Source: Desulfobacterales bacterium (GTDB lineage Bacteria > Desulfobacterota > Desulfobacteria > Desulfobacterales > SpSt-501). From it: a stretch of DNA of 33,367 nt. Under the pieces are notes generated by a model, which did not search any database, was not told where the DNA came from, and saw only the letters and a list, made by a program, of their open reading frames with translations. The stretch covers positions 1-33,367 of the forward strand of contig JALOOU010000027.1 in NCBI GenBank assembly GCA_025454255.1, given 5' to 3'. The stretch's first letter is position 1, and each line of letters opens with the position of its first letter. This document shows, piece by piece, positions 17,480-24,917 of the stretch. The position numbers and the translations under genes are program-made.

Positions 17480-17748
17480 GGCGCCGGCCGATACGCGCTA
17501 AAGGTTTCACGCCGGGAGCCGATAGTGCCTCCAAGGAGAGGCGGAAGCAAAGGTGCGAATCTCGATCTTGAAACGGCGATTTCAAAAATTTGACGCATGT
17601 CCGTGGAAAAAAACGCGCCGCTGCGGTTCCGAACAAAGACGCCCGGCAGGGCGCACGGTAAGCGCCCACTCCCCAGGGCGGCGTAACCTTTAAGGAATAA
17701 TGGTATTTCGATGCGCACGCGGGTTTTTGCCGAAACCGAAAAAATATC

Positions 17749-17764
17749 TGGCTCAAAATTTGCT
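17749..17764 (+). promoter_or_regulatory. Candidate sigma-54 (-24/-12) promoter
   Basis: TGGCTCAAAATTTGCT matches the TGGCAC-N5-TTGCW consensus: GG at 17750-17751 and GC at 17762-17763 are exactly 12 bases apart. Transcription would begin near 17775 and run toward the pilus operon. The inverted repeat at 17649-17667 lies about 80 bases upstream, an acceptable distance for an NtrC-type activator site. Confidence 0.5.
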
Positions 17765-17925
17765 AAATTTCCTGTCGGGCCCGCGATGGGCCAAACTCTC
17801 TCCGCCCGGCGAAAGCTGCCGGGTGCTGCAGGCGGCGGGGCGATCACTAGATCCCACGGCGGTACCCACATGATGATACAAGTGATAGTAAAATACACAA
17901 CATATTGTTAATTATTGATAAATAA

Positions 17926-17937
17926 ACATAATTATGT
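17926..17937. promoter_or_regulatory. 12-bp perfect palindrome before the pilus promoter
   Basis: ACATAATTATGT ends eight bases before the -35 box of the pilus promoter, inside the AT-rich section. The position suits an operator for the small Xre-type protein encoded first in the operon, though that pairing is inference. Confidence 0.4.
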
Positions 17938-17945
17938 CTAATTTT

Positions 17946-17974
17946 TTGACTTCGATCGTTTTTTGTGCGATAAT
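17946..17974 (+). promoter_or_regulatory. Sigma-70 promoter of the xre-pilMNOPQ operon
   Basis: TTGACT (17946-17951) and GATAAT (17969-17974) are 17 bases apart. The start should be near 17981, giving a leader of about 54 bases before the Xre ATG. This is one of the strongest promoter matches in the window. Confidence 0.75.
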
Positions 17975-18034
17975 TTTATCTATAAATTAGTTATTCGAGC
18001 TCCGGTGGACGAGCGGCGCCCGGCGCAGGACCCG

Positions 18035-18229
18035 ATGCGAAACAGACTCAAAGAAACGCGCGAATCGATGCTGATGAGCAAAACCGAGCTGGCCAAGCAG
18101 GCCGATGTCTCTCCCATCACGATCTCCCGAATCGAGCGCGGCCTGCCGTGCCGCTTGGAGACCCAGCGCAAGATCCTGCTGGCCCTGGGAATGCAGCTGG
18201 CGGATAAACCCAAACTATTCAAGGATTGA
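18035..18229 (+). CDS. Small Xre-family helix-turn-helix protein heading the pilus operon
   Basis: This 64-residue protein is essentially one HTH domain. Helices 2 and 3 are MSKTELAKQADVSPITISRI, and the family helix 4/5 is LETQRKILLALGM. The ATG at 18035 is chosen because the HTH fold begins there; upstream in-frame GTG and TTG codons would add disordered residues. It has no effector or dimerisation extension. The stop is eight bases before the pilM ATG, so the two are co-transcribed and probably translationally linked. It is likely to bind DNA; whether it controls its own promoter or other pilus genes is not shown. Confidence 0.85.
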   Translation: MRNRLKETRESMLMSKTELAKQADVSPITISRIERGLPCRLETQRKILLALGMQLADKPKLFKD

Positions 18230-18237
18230 CGAGTCCC

Positions 18238-19293
18238 ATGCTATTCGGAAAAAAGGACACTCTGGTCGGTTTGGACATCGGATCTCGAGCGGTGAAGGCG
18301 GCCGAGATCAGCGACACCAAGAACGGTCCCAAACTCAAGCGCTTCGGCACAGCCGACATTCCTCCGGGCGCCATCGAAGACGGGGCCATCAGCGATCCGG
18401 ACACCGTGGCGCAAGTCATCCGACAGCTGCTCAAATCGGCCAACATCAAGGAAACCAATGTGGCCGTGTCGATCGGCGGGTATTCGGTCATCGTCAAAAA
18501 GATCAACGTCCAGACCATGCCGGAGGAGCAGCTGCAGGAGACCATCCATTTTGAAGCCGAGCAATACATCCCCTTCGACATCAGCGACGTGAACCTCGAT
18601 TTCCAGATTTTAGGCGAGGTCGAGAACAACTCCGGCCAGATGAGCGTTTTTCTGGTGGCAGCCAAAAAAGAGATGGTCAACGACTACATCAACCTCGTCA
18701 CCCTGGCGGGGTTGAATCCCTGCGTCGTCGATGTCGAGGCCTTTGCCCTCCAAAACATCTACGAGGCGAACTACGACATTCAAGGCGAAAATGTCGCCTT
18801 GATCGATATCGGCGCGAGCAAGACCTCCCTCAACATTCTCAAGGACAACTCATCGGTCTTCATGCGGGATGTGGCGCTGGGGTGCTTTCAGATCAACCAG
18901 AAGATCATGTCCCGCCTCGACTGCACCTACGACCAGGCCGAGCTCATCAAATTCGGCGAGGACGCCAAAAAATTTTCGGCTGACGAGCGCCAGCAGATCA
19001 TCTCCTCCGTCGTGACCGACTGGTGCACGGAAATCCGGCGCGCCCTGGATTTCTTCTACACCAACTACCCGGATGACCAGATCAAGCGCATCATCCTGAG
19101 CGGCGGGGGGGCGAATATCGCCGAGTTCCGAAAACTGCTGGCCTCAGAGGCCTCCGCCCCGGTGGAGACGCTGAACCCGTTTCACGGCTTTAGCGTCGAT
19201 GAAAAGAGCTTCGAACCGGAGTACATCCGACAAATCGGCCCCCAAGCCGCCATCGCCATGGGACTGGCCCTCAGAAGAGTGGACGACAAATGA
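18238..19293 (+). CDS. pilM: Type IV pilus assembly ATPase-like protein PilM
   Basis: The 351-residue protein is the cytoplasmic actin/FtsA-like component of the type IV pilus alignment complex. It has the N-terminal phosphate-1 motif VGLDIGSRAVKAAEI, then VEAFALQNIYEANYD, ALIDIGASKTSLNIL (phosphate 2) and IILSGGGANIAEF (adenosine motif). PilM binds the N-terminal INLLPF peptide of PilN. The start is the ATG at 18238; a TTG at 18226 overlapping the Xre stop is less likely. Its stop overlaps the pilN start. Confidence 0.96.
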   Translation: MLFGKKDTLVGLDIGSRAVKAAEISDTKNGPKLKRFGTADIPPGAIEDGAISDPDTVAQVIRQLLKSANIKETNVAVSIGGYSVIVKKINVQTMPEEQLQETIHFEAEQYIPFDISDVNLDFQILGEVENNSGQMSVFLVAAKKEMVNDYINLVTLAGLNPCVVDVEAFALQNIYEANYDIQGENVALIDIGASKTSLNILKDNSSVFMRDVALGCFQINQKIMSRLDCTYDQAELIKFGEDAKKFSADERQQIISSVVTDWCTEIRRALDFFYTNYPDDQIKRIILSGGGANIAEFRKLLASEASAPVETLNPFHGFSVDEKSFEPEYIRQIGPQAAIAMGLALRRVDDK

Positions 19294-19877
19294 TACGCAT
19301 CAACCTACTGCCGTTTCGGTCCACGCGTAAGAAGGAAAACATCCGGCGCCAGCTGTCGGTTTCGATCCTGCTGGTGGTCATGACCGGGCTCGCCATCTTC
19401 GGCACCTATCTGCTGCTGGGCAACCAGATCGACGATTTGAACAGCCGGATCACGGTTGCCCAGGCCGAGCTGGAAAAATACGAGGCCATCAACAAGGAGA
19501 TCGCCGAGATCAAGGCGAAGCTGGTCAATCTTGAAAAAAAGATGGACGTCATCCGCAGGCTCGAGGCCAGCCGCTACGAGCCGGTTGCGCTGATGGACAT
19601 CATGACGCAGACCGTTGTCGCCAAGCGGATGTGGTTCACCAAGATGGAGACCAAAACCGACTCGGTCTCCTTGAGCGGTCTTGCCATGGACGACAAGACC
19701 GTTGCCGATTTCATGCTCCGGCTGGAAGGCTGCGGGCTGTTTTCGGCGGTCAGCCTCAGAAACATCAAACAGGTGGAAGTGCAGAAGACGGCCCTCAAGA
19801 GTTTTGAGATCGTCTGTGCCAAGCAGTCGGTCCAACACGCGGATGCCAAAAGTTCCGCACCAACCGGGGCGAAATAG
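19290..19877 (+). CDS. pilN: Type IV pilus inner-membrane protein PilN
   Basis: The 195-residue bitopic membrane protein starts with the PilM-binding peptide MIRINLLPFR. A transmembrane helix spans about 24-44 (VSILLVVMTGLAIFGTYLLL), followed by a coiled-coil (about 48-92, LEKYEAINKEIAEIKAKL) and a ferredoxin-like periplasmic domain with MDIMTQTVVAKRMWFTKM. It forms a heterodimer with PilO. The start overlaps the pilM stop (ATGA), a sign of coupling. Confidence 0.95.
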   Translation: MIRINLLPFRSTRKKENIRRQLSVSILLVVMTGLAIFGTYLLLGNQIDDLNSRITVAQAELEKYEAINKEIAEIKAKLVNLEKKMDVIRRLEASRYEPVALMDIMTQTVVAKRMWFTKMETKTDSVSLSGLAMDDKTVADFMLRLEGCGLFSAVSLRNIKQVEVQKTALKSFEIVCAKQSVQHADAKSSAPTGAK

Positions 19878-19879
19878 CG

Positions 19880-20578
19880 ATGGAAGCGAAGGATCTGGCA
19901 ATCAGCAGTGCCGGCGGTCAGTTTCTGGAAAAGATCGAGCATCTGGTTCTCTGGCAGCGCATCGCCATTGTCGGCGGCCTGATCGTTCTGTTGCTGGGGG
20001 CCGCCACCTGGTTCGTGTTTTTGGACCAGTGGGAGCAGATCGACCAGCTTCGGACCAAATATGAGGGCCTGGAAAAACAGCTGGCCACCGCCAAGATCAA
20101 CGCGGCCGAGCTGGAGAAATTCAAAACCAGGATGCAGGAGGCGGAGGCCCAGTTTAAAATCGCGATGCGCGCCCTGCCGGAAAAACAGGAGATCCCATCG
20201 CTGTTGACGAGCATCTCCAAGTCCGGCCAGGAGGTGGGCATGGAGTTTCTGCTCTTCGAGCCCAAAGCCGAAGTCACCCGCGATTTTTATGCGGAGATCC
20301 CGGTGGCCATGAGCCTCCGCGGCGATTACCACAATCTGGCGGTGTTTTTCGACAAGGTCGCGCGGCTGTCCCGGATCGTCAACATCAACGACATCAGCAT
20401 CAATCCGGGCAAAGAAGCGCGGGAGCTGAGCGCGGCCTGCACCGCGGTGACCTATAAGTTCGTGGAGCCGCCGCCGGAAAAGCCGGCCCCCGGCGTCAGG
20501 CCGGGCGCGGCCGCCAGGCCGGATCCGCCCAAAACCGCCCACGCTCCGGGCAAAAAGAACCCCAAACAGGATCTCTAA
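19880..20578 (+). CDS. pilO: Type IV pilus inner-membrane protein PilO
   Basis: The 232-residue bitopic protein has a transmembrane helix at about 30-51 (RIAIVGGLIVLLLGAATWFV), a coiled-coil (about 60-95) and a periplasmic ferredoxin-like fold containing EIPSLLTSISKSGQEVGM and SLRGDYHNLAVFFDKVARL. It dimerises with PilN and contacts PilP. The C-terminal 30 residues are a Pro/Ala/Lys-rich tail. Two bases separate it from pilN. Confidence 0.95.
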   Translation: MEAKDLAISSAGGQFLEKIEHLVLWQRIAIVGGLIVLLLGAATWFVFLDQWEQIDQLRTKYEGLEKQLATAKINAAELEKFKTRMQEAEAQFKIAMRALPEKQEIPSLLTSISKSGQEVGMEFLLFEPKAEVTRDFYAEIPVAMSLRGDYHNLAVFFDKVARLSRIVNINDISINPGKEARELSAACTAVTYKFVEPPPEKPAPGVRPGAAARPDPPKTAHAPGKKNPKQDL

Positions 20579-20597
20579 CTCGCGTGAAAAGCCGATT

Positions 20598-21365
20598 ATG
20601 AAAAAGATCCCCGATCTCCTGCGCACGATGTTTCTGCTGACGGCCGCCGTTTTCCTGTGGGTGGGCTGCGATGATCCGCCCAAAACGGCTGAACAGCCGC
20701 CGGCGGTCCGAAAAAAGATCGCCGCCCACGCCGAAACCGGGCCCGTCGCGGTGAAGCCGCCGGCCGCGGTCGGCGACAGCGTCGCGCCGGCCACGGCGCA
20801 AGCGGCTGCTCCGGGAAAACCGGCCCCGGCGGCTCCGCCGCCCAAGCCCGCTGAGCCGGCCCCGCCGACCCGGGCGCCGCTGACCCTCGCCGCGTCGAGC
20901 CCAGGTCAGCCGGCCGCGGCCGGGTCGGCCGGCGCAAAGGCCGTTGCCGAAAGCTCCCAGGTGGCGACCCTGCTGAACATTCAGGTGCCCGCGCCCTACG
21001 ACCCGAAGGGCAAAGTCAATCCCTTCGAGCCGTTGCTCAAGGATGAGTCGGCGGCGGTCGCGATCAGAGTCCGCACCCCGACGGACCCGAACCGGCCCAA
21101 GACGCCGCTGGAGAAGCTCGATTTGGGCCAGTTGAAACTGGTGGCGATCATCGCGACCCCGACCGGCAACCGTGCCATGGTCGAGGAGTCCACCGGCAAA
21201 GGCTACATCATCAAAACCGGAACCTTTATCGGGCTGAACTCGGGCAAAGTGGTCGACATCAAAGAGGGGAAAGTCCTGGTCGAGGAAGAGTTCGAAGATG
21301 TTTACGGGAAAGCCATTGTCCAGAAAAAAGAAATAACCCTGCCGAAGCCCCCTGGAGAGCTGTAA
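20598..21365 (+). CDS. pilP: Type IV pilus lipoprotein PilP
   Basis: The 255-residue lipoprotein has lipobox WVGC (Cys near 24) after MKKIPDLLRTMFLLTAAVFL. A long disordered Pro/Ala-rich stretch (about 30-125) reaches across the periplasm. The C-terminal HR domain begins VNPFEPLL and contains TPLEKLDLGQLKLVAI and VEESTGKGYIIKTGTFIG. PilP links the PilN-PilO complex to PilQ. The linker is longer than in Pseudomonas PilP. One base separates its stop from the pilQ ATG. Confidence 0.94.
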   Translation: MKKIPDLLRTMFLLTAAVFLWVGCDDPPKTAEQPPAVRKKIAAHAETGPVAVKPPAAVGDSVAPATAQAAAPGKPAPAAPPPKPAEPAPPTRAPLTLAASSPGQPAAAGSAGAKAVAESSQVATLLNIQVPAPYDPKGKVNPFEPLLKDESAAVAIRVRTPTDPNRPKTPLEKLDLGQLKLVAIIATPTGNRAMVEESTGKGYIIKTGTFIGLNSGKVVDIKEGKVLVEEEFEDVYGKAIVQKKEITLPKPPGEL

Positions 21366-21366
21366 C

Positions 21367-24072
21367 ATGACGACCGACCGCATAACTCAAAGCCGTTTGA
21401 TCATCACGGGTGCCATCGTGCTGCTCCTGGCCGCCGGCCTGGCCGGCTGCGCCTCCCAGGGGTCCAGCCAGGTCAAATTGACGGAGCGTGACCATCTGAT
21501 CACCGATATCGTCACCAGCGAAGACGCCGCCAACTTGTACGTTACCGTCAAAAGCAGTCAACCGCTGACCTTCTCCGCGCTTCGGCAGGATTCCCCCCTG
21601 GGGGTGCAGTTCACATTCCCGGGTGCGGCGCTCGACAACCTGCAGGAGAGCTATCAGCCGCCGGAAAACGACACCATTCGGCTTATCCGCGCCACCTCGG
21701 CGGCGGGAGAGGATCGGGCGTCCATGGTCTTGATCGAGCTCAAGCGGGATGTGCCGTATGGAACGGTCCCCGAAGAGACCGGATTGAAGATCGCTTTCCC
21801 GAAAGCCGCACGAGCGGCCGCCTCGGACAAGCCCGCACCCGTTACGGAGACCCCGCTGCCGCCGCCGGCGGCCCCGGCCACGAAGGAGCCGGCAAAACCC
21901 TGGCAGCCGGCGACGGAGATCACCTCCATCACCGCGGTCCAGGAGCCGGGCGGGGCCCTGATCCGCATCGAGGCCGACGGAACGCTGCGGGACTACAAGG
22001 CCTTCACAATTTCGGAAAGCCCGCCGCGGATCGTCTTCGACATCCCGGCGGTGCGCACCTCGGCCAAGACCGAACAGCGCATACCGGTTGCCGGCGGGCC
22101 CGTCGGCCGGGTCCGCTATCTGGGCTATCCGGACAAGGTCCGGGTGGTGGTTGAAACCCAAAAGTCCTATTTGGGCCGTTACGCGGCCGAACCGGCCGAG
22201 ACCGGACTGGTGGTGCGCGTAGGCGATGCCGTCGCCGCCGGCGAACCGCTGGGGCGTGCGGCCGAACCGGCGCCGGCGCCGGTCGCGGTCAAGCCTAAAA
22301 CCGAAGCGGCGCCGGGAGCCCCCGCCTGGGTCAACCGGGTCGAGTTCGCCGACGAGGCCGAGGGGAAATCCGCCGTTATCATCGGCACCACGCAGCCGGT
22401 CCGCTACGACATCGTCAAGGCCGGCGACAGGCGGGTCGTCGTAAAGCTGCTCAACACCTCGGTCCCGCCGCATCATCTGCGCCCCTTGATCACCACCCGC
22501 TTCGACAGCGCGGTGGACCGGGCGACCCCATCCCAGGAAAAATCGGCCGCCGTCCTGGCCATCGATCTGCGCGAAGATGTCGCCTACAGCGCCGAGCAGA
22601 TCGGCAACGTGATTCGAATCAATTTCGCCGGCTCGAGCATCCCGCCGAAACCCTACGAAGACGCCCAACCCCCGGCCTGGAAAACAGCGGCGCTGTCTGC
22701 TGTCGTCCAGAGCCAGGCCCCGGCGGCGCCCGGGCCGATCAGCCTCCCGGCGGCGGCGCGGCCGGGGTCGGCAGTCTCCACCAAACCCGTCGCAGCGCTC
22801 AACCCGGAGACCGGCGAGAGGGAGAAGGTCTTCACCGGCGAAAAAATCGCACTGGACTTCTACGACACGGACATCAAGAACGTTTTCCGGATTCTGCAGG
22901 AGATCAGCGGGAAGAACTTCGCCGTCGATAAAAACGTAACCGGCAAAGTCACCCTGGCGCTTCAAAAGCCGGTGCCGTGGGACCAGGTGATGGACCTTGT
23001 TTTGAAGATGAACCAGCTCGGGATGGTCATGGAGGGCGACATCATCCGGGTGGCCACTCTGGCCTCGCTGCAGCAGGAGGAGAAGCTGCGCCAAGCCCAG
23101 CTCAAGGCGGAGCAGGAGTCCCGCAAGCAGGAGGAGGAGGGCGAGCCGCTGATCACCGAGTACATCCCGGTCAACTACTCCACCGCCAAAACCGAAGTCC
23201 TGCCGCACCTGAACAACATCCTAACGCCCAACCGCGGCAAGGTCAGCGTGGACGAGCGCAACAACCAGATCATCTTCACCGACATCGCCGACAAGGTTCG
23301 CCAGGCCAAGGCGATCGTGGCCAAGATCGACCGGGTGACCCCGCAGGTGATCATCGAATCGCGGATCGTGGAGGCCAACAGCAGCTTCAACCGCGAAATC
23401 GGGTTCGACTGGGGCACCATCAGCATCGAGGCCTTCAAGATCGGCGGGGCGCTCAAAACAGGCCCCACCACGCTGCAAGCCAACAACATCCCGACCTCGT
23501 TCCGGCCCGACAACACCATCGGGTTCAACTTCTCCACCCTCTTCGGGACGAACATTTCCATCGTGGATGCCAAGCTGTCGGCGAGCGAGCTGGAAGGCAA
23601 GGCGACGGTGATATCGGCGCCGAAAATCATCACCTTGAACAACAAGGAGGCCACCATCAAGCAGGGCCTCGAGGTGCCCTACCTGGAGCGGGACTCCTCG
23701 GGCAATGCGACCGTGCGCTTCAAGGACGTGGACCTGCTGCTGCGGGTGACGCCGAAAGTGTCGCAGGACCAGCGCATCGTCATGAACATCTTCGTGACGA
23801 AGAACGATGTCGTCGATCCCACGGCGCCGGAGCCGGCCCTCTCCACGAACGAGGCCAAAACCGAGATCCTGGTGGAGGATGGCGACACGATCGTCATCGG
23901 CGGGATTCTGAAGGACACGAAGAAACTGACCGAACAGGGGATCCCGGGCCTGCGCAACCTGCCGGCGCTGGGATGGCTGTTCCGGTCCGAGCGCACCGAG
24001 AACAGCAAGAACGAGCTGCTCATCTTCATTACGCCGCGCATCATTCAACTGGAGCAGCGCAAGCTGATCTGA
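21367..24072 (+). CDS. pilQ: Type IV pilus secretin PilQ with three AMIN domains and a lipobox
   Basis: The 901-residue protein forms the outer-membrane channel for the pilus. Its N-terminus has a lipobox (LLLAAGLAGC, Cys 28), which suggests a lipidated PilQ. AMIN peptidoglycan-binding domains lie at about 40-140, 185-275 and 325-425, joined by Pro/Ala linkers. The N0 domain covers about 490-565 (ALDFYDTDIKNVFRILQEIS), the N1 domain about 590-660, and the secretin domain about 665-895 (IGFDWGTISIEA, LEVPYLERD, DGDTIVIGGILKDTKK, GIPGLRNLPALGWLF, LLIFITPRII). It is the last gene of the operon and ends before the hairpin at 24098. Confidence 0.95.
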   Translation: MTTDRITQSRLIITGAIVLLLAAGLAGCASQGSSQVKLTERDHLITDIVTSEDAANLYVTVKSSQPLTFSALRQDSPLGVQFTFPGAALDNLQESYQPPENDTIRLIRATSAAGEDRASMVLIELKRDVPYGTVPEETGLKIAFPKAARAAASDKPAPVTETPLPPPAAPATKEPAKPWQPATEITSITAVQEPGGALIRIEADGTLRDYKAFTISESPPRIVFDIPAVRTSAKTEQRIPVAGGPVGRVRYLGYPDKVRVVVETQKSYLGRYAAEPAETGLVVRVGDAVAAGEPLGRAAEPAPAPVAVKPKTEAAPGAPAWVNRVEFADEAEGKSAVIIGTTQPVRYDIVKAGDRRVVVKLLNTSVPPHHLRPLITTRFDSAVDRATPSQEKSAAVLAIDLREDVAYSAEQIGNVIRINFAGSSIPPKPYEDAQPPAWKTAALSAVVQSQAPAAPGPISLPAAARPGSAVSTKPVAALNPETGEREKVFTGEKIALDFYDTDIKNVFRILQEISGKNFAVDKNVTGKVTLALQKPVPWDQVMDLVLKMNQLGMVMEGDIIRVATLASLQQEEKLRQAQLKAEQESRKQEEEGEPLITEYIPVNYSTAKTEVLPHLNNILTPNRGKVSVDERNNQIIFTDIADKVRQAKAIVAKIDRVTPQVIIESRIVEANSSFNREIGFDWGTISIEAFKIGGALKTGPTTLQANNIPTSFRPDNTIGFNFSTLFGTNISIVDAKLSASELEGKATVISAPKIITLNNKEATIKQGLEVPYLERDSSGNATVRFKDVDLLLRVTPKVSQDQRIVMNIFVTKNDVVDPTAPEPALSTNEAKTEILVEDGDTIVIGGILKDTKKLTEQGIPGLRNLPALGWLFRSERTENSKNELLIFITPRIIQLEQRKLI

Positions 24073-24097
24073 GACTGAGATCTCCAGCATCAAACCC

Positions 24098-24131
24098 GAG
24101 GGCGGGTGGCTGGGAGCAGCCACCCGCCCTC
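24098..24131. terminator. Bidirectional hairpin terminator between pilQ and the pilotin-like gene
   Basis: A perfect 15-bp stem (24098-24112 with 24117-24131) closes a GGAG loop. The downstream T tracts are weak on both sides (GCTTTA on the plus strand, GGGTTTG on the minus strand), but the location between convergent genes fits a shared terminator. Confidence 0.75.
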
Positions 24132-24134
24132 GCT

Positions 24135-24917
24135 TTATGGCGTGTTCCGCAGCTCCTTCTGCGCATCGGCGGCCAGGGGGGAGTCCGGCTCCAACTCAGC
24201 GGCCCGGGTGAATTCGGCCTTGGCCCGAGCGTTGTTTCCAGCCCCTCGATAGGCGCGCCCGAGGTGAAAGTGCAGCTGGGCGACCTTGGGCTCTTTGCGG
24301 ACCGCCCGCTCCAGCCTGGAGACCGCCTCTGGGTAGCGGCCCTGCTCGATGTACAAAATCCCCAGCCCGGCCAGTGCATTGATGAAATCGGGGTTCATCT
24401 TGAGGGCTTCGAGAAAGTAGCGCTCGGTCTGGTCGAACTCCTTCTTCTGGTAGTAGGCCAGGGCCATGTTGGAGAGCGCAAAATGGGGGGTTCCGTAAAA
24501 GGCATCCTCGATGATCCGTTCATAGGCCTCGATCGCCTTGTCCCACTCCCCCATGGCGCTGTAGGTGTTCCCCAGGCTGTTGATGGCCGGGGCATAGCCG
24601 GGCTTCAGTCGGATCGCCCGCTGCAGATAGTCGACCGCCTGATCGTACCGGCCGCGATAATAGTAGACGAGCCCGATGTCGAACATGGTGATGTGGTCAT
24701 CCGGGTTGAGCTGCTCGGCTCTTTTCAACTCCCGCAGCGCGGCGACCAGATTGCCGCCGGCCAGGTAGGCCTCGCCCACGTTTCGGGCCGCCTCGGCCGC
24801 AGCCGGGTTGCGTTGCCCGGCCGCGGCCGCATCGGCTTCAGCGGCCGACTTGGACCCGGTCGAGGCGCAGCCGGCCACGACCCATACGAGCGCACAGACA
24901 GCAAGGATGGTTTTCAT
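24135..24917 (-). CDS. TPR lipoprotein of the PilF/PilW/Tgl pilotin type
   Basis: The 260-residue lipoprotein (lipobox VAGC, Cys near 17) has about six TPR repeats from residue 40 to the end, for example VGEAYLAGGNLVAALRELKR, YYYRGRYDQAVDYLQRAI, GNTYSAMGEWDKAIEAYERI and LGILYIEQGRYPEAVSRLER. This build and length match PilF, PilW and Tgl, the outer-membrane pilotins needed for PilQ multimer assembly. Its place next to pilQ, though on the other strand, supports that role. A general TPR lipoprotein is the alternative. The ATG overlaps the thrC stop (TGATG), so it is expressed with serS-thrC rather than with the pilus operon. Confidence 0.82.
   Translation of the reverse strand: MKTILAVCALVWVVAGCASTGSKSAAEADAAAAGQRNPAAAEAARNVGEAYLAGGNLVAALRELKRAEQLNPDDHITMFDIGLVYYYRGRYDQAVDYLQRAIRLKPGYAPAINSLGNTYSAMGEWDKAIEAYERIIEDAFYGTPHFALSNMALAYYQKKEFDQTERYFLEALKMNPDFINALAGLGILYIEQGRYPEAVSRLERAVRKEPKVAQLHFHLGRAYRGAGNNARAKAEFTRAAELEPDSPLAADAQKELRNTP

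Larger units (their letters stand above)
17480..17948. other. Non-coding regulatory region between kinase and pilus operons
   Basis: This stretch of about 470 bases has no persuasive gene. It holds hairpin-forming repeats: GCCTC/GAGGC around 17530, GGGCGC-N7-GCGCCC at 17649-17667, GGCCC/GGGCC near 17778-17792, and CCCGGC/GCCGGG near 17808-17825. It also contains the sigma-54 site and, from about 17865, a sharply AT-rich section leading into the pilus promoter. A 57-codon frame at 17700-17873 has a poorly spaced ribosome site and contains the sigma-54 site, so I do not call it. Confidence 0.5.

Noticed and set aside
17700-17873. 57-codon frame with AAGGA upstream in the kinase-pilus intergenic region
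   Set aside because: Ribosome-site spacing is only three bases, the composition is unlike the neighbouring genes, and the sigma-54 site lies inside it.
17480-17945. Possible c-di-GMP (GEMM) riboswitch before the pilus operon
   Set aside because: I looked for the conserved GGACGCAAAGCC-like and tetraloop-receptor signatures and did not find them on either strand.
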